From Prosthecobacter sp. (GTDB lineage Bacteria; Verrucomicrobiota; Verrucomicrobiia; Verrucomicrobiales; Verrucomicrobiaceae): a stretch of DNA of 38,669 nt. The translations under genes were made by a program, and so were the position numbers. The notes beneath the pieces were generated by a model, which was given only the letters and a program-made list of their open reading frames with translations, was not told where the DNA came from and did not search any database. The stretch covers positions 1 to 38,669 of the forward strand of contig JAUREI010000015.1 in assembly GCA_030827515.1 (NCBI GenBank). The letters are read 5' to 3'. Numbering within the stretch: the first letter of the stretch is position 1; each line of letters opens with the position of its first letter. Positions 34,260-38,669 of this stretch are shown one piece after another.

Positions 34260-36278
34260 ATGATCCGACCGCTCGCGCTCCTGCTCGCCACCGCATCCTA
34301 CGTCCTGGCCGACGGCCCCAAGGACAACCTCGCCGACAACGTCCGGCCCATCCCGCCGCCCGGCATCGAGGTGCCTGAGGCGGAAGCCACGGCGCTCCAG
34401 GCGGAACTTGCCAGCCTGCGTGCCGCCATCGACGAGGCTGCCAAGGCGCAGGCCAAAAATCCGCGCCTCGCCGACCTGCTGCCCGACGTGGAAATCCACC
34501 ACAAGGCGGTCGACTGGGCCCTGCGCTACGGCGAGGTCCACAAGGCCGGCGAACTGAAGGCAGCCCGAGAAGTGCTTGCCGAGGGCCTCGAGCGCGCCGC
34601 CCAACTCAAGGAGGGTCGCGCACCCTGGACTACCCAGAAGGGCCTCGTGGTTCGCGGTTACCGCTCGAAGATTGACGGCTCGGTGCAGCCCTACGGCATG
34701 GTCGTGCCAGAGAGCTACAGCGGCGCGCCCGCCCGCCTCGATGTCTGGTGCCACGGCCGCGGAGAAACACTCAGCGAACTGGCCTTCCTCGACCAGCGCC
34801 GCAAGCAGGCCGGTCAGATCGCACCCGCCGGCGCCCTCGTCCTGCACCCTTATGGCCGCTACTGCTGCGCCAACAAGCTAGCCGGCGAAATCGATCTCCT
34901 TGAAGCCCTCGACCATGCCGCCAAGTTTTACGCCATCGATCAGGATCGCGTGGTGATGCGCGGCTTCAGCATGGGCGGTGCCGCCGCCTGGCAGTTCGCC
35001 GTCCACTACGCCGACCGCTGGTGCGCCGCCAACCCCGGCGCCGGCTTCTCGGAGACCCCGGAGTTTCTCAATGTCTTCCAGACCGAGGACGTGTCCTCCG
35101 TGCCCGGGTTCCAGCAGACGCTCTGGAAGTGGTACAACGCCACCGACAGCGCCCTGAACCTCTTCCACTGCCCGACGGTCGCCTACAGCGGCGAGATCGA
35201 CCGCCAGAAGCAGGCGGCCGACATCATGGAAAAGCACCTGCGCGCGGAGGGCATCGACCTGGTTCATGTCATCGGTCCGCAGACCGCCCACAAGATCCAC
35301 CCAGACTCGCTTGTGGAGATCGAGCGCCGCCTCGCCGAGATCACCGCCGTCGGCCGCGACCGCACGCCCCGTGAAGTCCACTTTGCCACTTGGTTCCTGC
35401 GCTACCACCGCATGCACTGGGTCCAGCTCGACGCCCTCGAGAAGCAGTGGCAGCGCACGCGCGTGCACGCCGAGATCACCGGCCCCGCCGAGGTGACGGT
35501 CAAGACCCAGAACGTCGTCGCACTGACCCTCGACATGGAGCCCGGCCACTGCCCACTGAGCATGCGCACCGCACCGGAGGTCGTCATCGACGGCACCCGC
35601 CTGGATGTCACCCGGCCCAAGTCCGACCGCTCCTGGCGCGTCCATCTGCGCCACAGCAACGGCAAATGGCAGCAGACGCTGCGCGCCCATGAGCCCGACG
35701 TGCTGGCAAAAAAACACGGCCTTTCCGGCCCCATCGATGATGCCTTCCTCGAGAGTTTTCTCTTTGTCCGCCCGACCGGCAAGGCCATGCACGAAAAAAC
35801 CGGCACCTGGGCCGCCGCCGAGCTGGAACGCGCGGTTTTCGAATGGCGCCGCCAGTTCCGCGGCGACGCCCCGGTGAAGGCCGACACCGAGATCGGCGAC
35901 GCCGACATCGCCTCCAGCAACCTCGTGCTCTGGGGCGACCCCCAGAGCAATGCCGTGCTGAAGAAGATCGTTGCCAAGCTGCCGATTGAGTGGACGTCGG
36001 AAAAGCTGGTCGCCAACGGCAAGACCTACGACGCCGCCAGCCATGCGCCCGTGCTGGTCTTCCCCAACCCGCTCAATCCGGAGAAGTATGTCGTGATCAA
36101 CAGTTCCTTCACCTACCGCGAGTATGACTACCTGAACAATGCCCGCCAGGTGCCCAAGCTGCCGGACTGGGCGGTGATCGACCTGGCACAGCCAAGGACC
36201 AGCCAGGCCCCCGGCGGCATTGCCGACGCCGGCTTCTTCGACGAAGCCTGGTCGTGGCGGAAGGACAAGGGCCGCTGA
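34260..36278 (+). CDS. Secreted prolyl-oligopeptidase/esterase-like alpha/beta hydrolase
   Basis: A 672-residue exported protein: signal peptide MIRPLALLLATASYVLADG. An N-terminal helical region (about 35-120) is followed by a hydrolase domain with the oxyanion-type strand LDVWCHGRGE and the nucleophile elbow MRGFSMGGAAAW. A later His lies in VIGPQTAHKIHPDS and an acidic residue in YSGEIDRQKQA. A C-terminal half (~390-672) has beta-rich blocks (VHAEITGPAEVTVK) and ends FDEAWSWRK. This is the pattern of large secreted serine peptidases or esterases seen in Verrucomicrobiota. The substrate is unknown. The gene diverges from the oxidase operon and stands 53 bp before the peroxiredoxin gene, which may be cotranscribed. 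Confidence 0.8.
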   Translation: MIRPLALLLATASYVLADGPKDNLADNVRPIPPPGIEVPEAEATALQAELASLRAAIDEAAKAQAKNPRLADLLPDVEIHHKAVDWALRYGEVHKAGELKAAREVLAEGLERAAQLKEGRAPWTTQKGLVVRGYRSKIDGSVQPYGMVVPESYSGAPARLDVWCHGRGETLSELAFLDQRRKQAGQIAPAGALVLHPYGRYCCANKLAGEIDLLEALDHAAKFYAIDQDRVVMRGFSMGGAAAWQFAVHYADRWCAANPGAGFSETPEFLNVFQTEDVSSVPGFQQTLWKWYNATDSALNLFHCPTVAYSGEIDRQKQAADIMEKHLRAEGIDLVHVIGPQTAHKIHPDSLVEIERRLAEITAVGRDRTPREVHFATWFLRYHRMHWVQLDALEKQWQRTRVHAEITGPAEVTVKTQNVVALTLDMEPGHCPLSMRTAPEVVIDGTRLDVTRPKSDRSWRVHLRHSNGKWQQTLRAHEPDVLAKKHGLSGPIDDAFLESFLFVRPTGKAMHEKTGTWAAAELERAVFEWRRQFRGDAPVKADTEIGDADIASSNLVLWGDPQSNAVLKKIVAKLPIEWTSEKLVANGKTYDAASHAPVLVFPNPLNPEKYVVINSSFTYREYDYLNNARQVPKLPDWAVIDLAQPRTSQAPGGIADAGFFDEAWSWRKDKGR

Positions 36279-36331
36279 ACGGCCACCATCCAAGCGGCAT
36301 CGCGCCGCGTATCCCGAAAGTGCGCCGTTCC

Positions 36332-36841
36332 ATGCCCCTGCTTGCCGCCTTCTTTTCCAGTCTCTTCGGCGCCGCCCAGGCGGGTCCCGGAGAGAGGGTC
36401 GATCGTCCGGCACCGGAGGTCACCGGGCTCAACCAGGACGGCCGGGAGGTGCGTTTCGCCGAAGTGTATGCCAGGGGACCGACGGTGGTGTTTTTCTATC
36501 CCAAGGCCAACACTCCCGGCTGCACGGCCCAGGCCTGCTCGCTGCGGGACGCCTTTGCCGAACTCCAAAAGCAGGGCGTGCAGGTGCTGGGGGTCTCGAC
36601 CGACGGCACCGCCGCCCAGCAGAAGTTCAAGACTCAGCACCGCCTGCCCTACGACCTCATTGCCGATCCCGACGGCAAGATCCTCGCCGCCTTTGGCGTC
36701 GGCAAGGTGCTTGGTTTGCTTCCCTTCGCCTCCCGCCAATGTTTCCTGATCAAGAGCGGCCGCGTCGTCTGGCATGACGCCAGCGCCTCGACTGACACCC
36801 AGGCCGATGACATCCGGCGGGTGCTGATCGAGGGGCAGTGA
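36332..36841 (+). CDS. Peroxiredoxin, PrxQ/BCP type, with signal peptide
   Basis: A 169-residue thiol peroxidase. The active motif is FYPKANTPGCTAQACSLRD: Cys64 is the peroxidatic and Cys69 the resolving residue, five positions later as in PrxQ/BCP. Around it lie VVFFYPKA, LGVSTDGTAAQQKF and LIADPDGKILAAFGV, typical thioredoxin-fold blocks. The first 18 residues (MPLLAAFFSSLFGAAQAG) form a signal peptide, unusual for BCP but known in secreted PrxQ proteins, so it would act in the periplasm. The start at 36332 is supported by the signal peptide. A reducing partner is not visible nearby. Confidence 0.88.
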   Translation: MPLLAAFFSSLFGAAQAGPGERVDRPAPEVTGLNQDGREVRFAEVYARGPTVVFFYPKANTPGCTAQACSLRDAFAELQKQGVQVLGVSTDGTAAQQKFKTQHRLPYDLIADPDGKILAAFGVGKVLGLLPFASRQCFLIKSGRVVWHDASASTDTQADDIRRVLIEGQ

Positions 36842-36863
36842 TCCCTGCGCGTCGATCAGCCTT

Positions 36864-36923
36864 CTGTAGACGCGGGCAATGACCGCGTGGTTCCCTGTGG
36901 GTCAATGCCCCACACTACAACAG
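36864..36923. repeat. BIME-like pair of opposed REP hairpins
   Basis: GTAG (36866-36869) is followed by a 6-bp stem hairpin ACGCGG-GCAATGA-CCGCGT (36870-36888). After 7 bp a second hairpin TGTGGG-TCAATGC-CCCACA (36896-36914) is followed by CTAC (36915-36918), which is GTAG on the other strand. Read on its own strand, the second unit is GTAG-TGTGGG-GCATTGA-CCCACA, so both have GCAWTGA loops. Outer arms CTGTAG and CTACAACAG nearly close the structure. This is the two-inverted-unit (BIME) arrangement of REP elements. It lies between the peroxiredoxin and TIM-barrel genes. Confidence 0.65.
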
Positions 36924-36926
36924 CCA

Positions 36927-36955
36927 ATCCCTGCGGGCCGATGCACCTCACTTAC
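36927..36955 (-). repeat. Degenerate third REP-like unit
   Basis: On the minus strand GTAAGTGAGGTGCATC followed by GGCCCGCAGGGAT aligns with the second unit (GTAGTGTGGGGCATTG then ACCCACAGGGAA), with about one gap and several substitutions. The stem is decayed. A weaker CCCTGCGCGTCGATC remnant at 36843-36857 may be a further copy. Confidence 0.35.
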
Positions 36956-37026
36956 CCTCACAAAAGGCTGTTCAGGATTCGCGTCACCTGCTAGGCATGC
37001 AGGCTCCAACGCGTATTTTCCCCTCC

Positions 37027-37944
37027 ATGAATCGCCGCCATTTCCTCGCCAGCAGCCTCGGTTTCGCCGCCGCCTCCCCCCTTGCCGCCATCGGCCCGAT
37101 TCAGCGTGCCGGCAAAAGCCGCATGCAGCTCGGCATCGCCGCCTACAGTTTCCGTGACTTCTTCCAGTGGAGCCGGGGCAAGGAGCAGAAGGTCGAGGGA
37201 CGCAAGCCCTGGAGCATCCTCGATTTCATCGACTGGTGCGCCGACCACAATGTGCCGGGTGCCGAGGTGACCAGCTATTTCTTCCCGCCCGATGTCGACG
37301 AGGCCTTTCTGCTTGAGGTGCGCCGCCATGCCTACCTGCGTGGTGTCCAACTGGCCGGCACTGCTGTCGGCAACAATTTCGCCCTGCCCAAGGGCCCTGA
37401 ACTCGACGCGCAGATCGCCGACGTGAAGAAGTGGATCGATCACGCCGCCGTGATGGGGGCGCCACACATCCGCGTCTTTGCCGGCCCCGCGTCGAAAAAG
37501 CTGTCCATCGAGGAAGCCGTCGCCAACTGCACGGCCGCCTATCAGGAATGCCTGGATCATGCCGGCAAGAAGGGCGTCTTCCTCGGCCTGGAAAACCATG
37601 GCGGCATCGTCGCCGAACCGGAGAATTTGGTGAAGATGGTCCGCGCCGCCAACAGCCCCTGGGCCGGCATCAATTTCGACAGCGGGAACTTCCACACCGA
37701 GGATCCCTATGGTGACCTCGCCAAAATCGCCCCCTACGCGATCAATGTGCAACTGAAGATGGTCATGCGGGCCAAGGGGGTCGAGCGCAACGATCCCGGT
37801 GAACCGACCGACATCCCCCGCGTGCTGAAGATCCTGCGCGAAGCGAATTACCAGGGATGGTTCACCCTCGAGTTCGAGGAGAAGAAGGATCCGTTCACCA
37901 CGATTCCCGGCATTCTTGAAACGCTGCGCCCGCTGCTGGCCTGA
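37027..37944 (+). CDS. Tat-exported sugar phosphate isomerase/epimerase-like TIM-barrel protein
   Basis: A 305-residue protein with a twin-arginine type start (MNRRHFLASSLGFAAASPLAA), so it is probably exported folded. The rest is an AP-endonuclease-type TIM barrel: LGIAAYSFRDFF, GAEVTSYFFP, PHIRVFAGPA, GVFLGLENHGGI, GINFDSGNF and TLEFEEKKDP. ENHG, with Glu and His, and the DSGNF and LEFE segments carry the metal-binding residues of xylose-isomerase-like proteins. Members act on sugars or inositols; the substrate is not known. The start at 37027 fits the Tat motif; an ATG at 36997 adds ten residues. A ThuA-like gene follows after 14 bp, a common pairing in Verrucomicrobiota and Planctomycetes. 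Confidence 0.85.
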   Translation: MNRRHFLASSLGFAAASPLAAIGPIQRAGKSRMQLGIAAYSFRDFFQWSRGKEQKVEGRKPWSILDFIDWCADHNVPGAEVTSYFFPPDVDEAFLLEVRRHAYLRGVQLAGTAVGNNFALPKGPELDAQIADVKKWIDHAAVMGAPHIRVFAGPASKKLSIEEAVANCTAAYQECLDHAGKKGVFLGLENHGGIVAEPENLVKMVRAANSPWAGINFDSGNFHTEDPYGDLAKIAPYAINVQLKMVMRAKGVERNDPGEPTDIPRVLKILREANYQGWFTLEFEEKKDPFTTIPGILETLRPLLA

Positions 37945-37958
37945 CACTCCCGAAGGTG

Positions 37959-38669
37959 ATGAAAGCCTGGTTGCTGCTGCCCTTCTGCCTGTCGGCTGTT
38001 CTTCACGGTGAACTCACCGAGGAACAGCGCCGCGTCCCTCTGGAACAGGCGCCCACCGACCCTGCAGCAACGAAGATTGTGCTTCTGGCCGGCGCCCCCA
38101 GCAACCGCCCCGGCCAGCACGAATACTTCGCCGGCTGCGCCTTGTTGATGAACTGGCTCAAGAGCGTGCCCGGCGTCGCCCCGGTGATGGTCGCCGAGGG
38201 CTGGCCAAAGGACGAATCGATCCTGGACGACGCCCGCGCGGTGCTGCTGTTCATGGATGGCGGGGCCAAGCTGCCCTTCCTCGAACCCGCACGACTCGCC
38301 CGTCTGCGCGCGCTGGCCGACGCAGGCACCGGCCTGGCCGTGCTGCATCAGGCCGTCGATTGTCCGCCGGAGCTGGCGGGAGACTTCAAGAACTGGTTCG
38401 GCGCGGTCTTCCAGAGCGACATTGGCTGCCGTGGTCACTGGGATGTGCGCTTTGAGGCCATTCCCAACCACGACATCACCCGCGGCCTGGTTCCCTTCGA
38501 GCTGCCCAAGGACGGCTGGCTATACAACCTGCACTTCGCCAACTCCGGCATCACCCCCCTGCTCACCTGCCAGATGCCGGACAGCAGTCGCAAGACCGCC
38601 GACGCCAAGGCCCACAGTGGCCGCGAGGAAGTCGTCGCCTGGGCCTACGAACGACCGAACGGCGGCCGC
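37959..38669 (+). CDS. ThuA-like domain secreted protein (partial, C-terminus beyond the window)
   Basis: 237 codons are open to the window edge from an ATG at 37959 preceded by GAAGG. The signal peptide is MKAWLLLPFCLSAVLHG. The ThuA-like fold is indicated by KIVLLAGAPSNRPGQHEYFAG at the first strand, VLLFMDGGAK, LAVLHQAVD and NHDITRGLVPFELP, then WAYERPNGG at the edge. ThuA-like proteins resemble class I glutamine amidotransferases without the full catalytic set and often act on sugars or oligosaccharides; a role in trehalose use is known in Rhizobium. The gene follows the TIM-barrel gene by 14 bp, likely the same operon. Any C-terminal domain is unseen. Confidence 0.85.
   Translation, partial: MKAWLLLPFCLSAVLHGELTEEQRRVPLEQAPTDPAATKIVLLAGAPSNRPGQHEYFAGCALLMNWLKSVPGVAPVMVAEGWPKDESILDDARAVLLFMDGGAKLPFLEPARLARLRALADAGTGLAVLHQAVDCPPELAGDFKNWFGAVFQSDIGCRGHWDVRFEAIPNHDITRGLVPFELPKDGWLYNLHFANSGITPLLTCQMPDSSRKTADAKAHSGREEVVAWAYERPNGGR

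Noticed and set aside
36879-37157. A 92-codon frame covering the REP-like region and the TIM-barrel start
   Set aside because: It runs across the repeat hairpins and the Tat-signal start of the next gene in another frame; its content is repetitive Arg/Pro.

Overview
The window looks like a chromosomal segment of a GC-rich, Gram-negative bacterium, most likely a member of the Verrucomicrobiota (PVC group). This is an inference from the gene content: a secreted sialate O-acetylesterase-type SGNH hydrolase, a BPSS1187-type hydrolase, a planctomycete-type cytochrome c domain, a Tat-exported TIM-barrel protein followed by a ThuA-like protein, a fused CcoN-CcoO oxidase subunit, a DUF6268-type beta-barrel and large periplasmic TPR proteins. 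No rRNA is present, so the assignment rests on these families. Gene density is high, and most starts lie well inside longer open frames. The longest gene-free stretches are 1716-1999 (284 bp), 26117-26370 (254 bp), 36842-37026 (185 bp) and 22867-23013 (147 bp). The first and third carry structures of interest, and the second carries a leader peptide.

Layout. Positions 1-1990 are AT-richer than the rest and hold a minus-strand pair: a type IV/II prepilin followed by a GspL/PilM-like protein that runs off the window. Ahead of the pair lies a promoter-terminator pair that could make a small RNA. 2000-6614 is a compact minus-strand run mtnA-prsW-pheA-BPSS1187 hydrolase. tyrS diverges from mtnA and converges on the sialate O-acetylesterase gene across a perfect 22-bp palindrome. 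A beta-barrel gene and a dinG-type helicase gene converge at 10.49 kb. From 12.6 to 18.1 kb come a Gfo/Idh/MocA oxidoreductase and a tightly coupled trio: TPR protein, Sm-like/TPR protein and an ExbB/TolQ-type proton-channel subunit, with no ExbD partner. 18.2-22.9 kb on the minus strand is cytochrome c - peptide-binding protein - prs - rplY - pth - rpsF. 23.0-25.2 kb is an AMP-forming ligase with two small membrane proteins, followed by tRNA-Ser(CGA) and yaeQ. 26.2-30.7 kb holds leuA, preceded by a leucine-rich leader peptide, and a double-unit M16 peptidase. 30.8-34.1 kb is a cbb3 oxidase operon: CcoQ-like, CcoNO fusion, CcoQ, monoheme CcoP. 34.3-38.7 kb holds a prolyl-oligopeptidase-like secreted hydrolase, a secreted PrxQ peroxiredoxin, a TIM-barrel protein and a partial ThuA-like protein.

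Most striking observations. (1) A small family of REP-like hairpins occurs at 25521-25546 and 36864-36923. The second site is two opposed GTAG-hairpins, the classic BIME arrangement, and one stem pair covaries between the two sites. (2) An 18-residue leader peptide before leuA has five Leu codons among its last nine and is followed by competing hairpins, which points to leucine attenuation of leuA. (3) Two different FixQ/CcoQ-like small proteins flank the fused CcoNO gene. (4) A promoter with a perfect -35 box is paired with a downstream intrinsic-terminator-like structure upstream of the pilin gene. (5) An ExbB-type channel gene is translationally coupled to TPR proteins but has no ExbD. All functions here come from reading motifs by eye; no database search was made.
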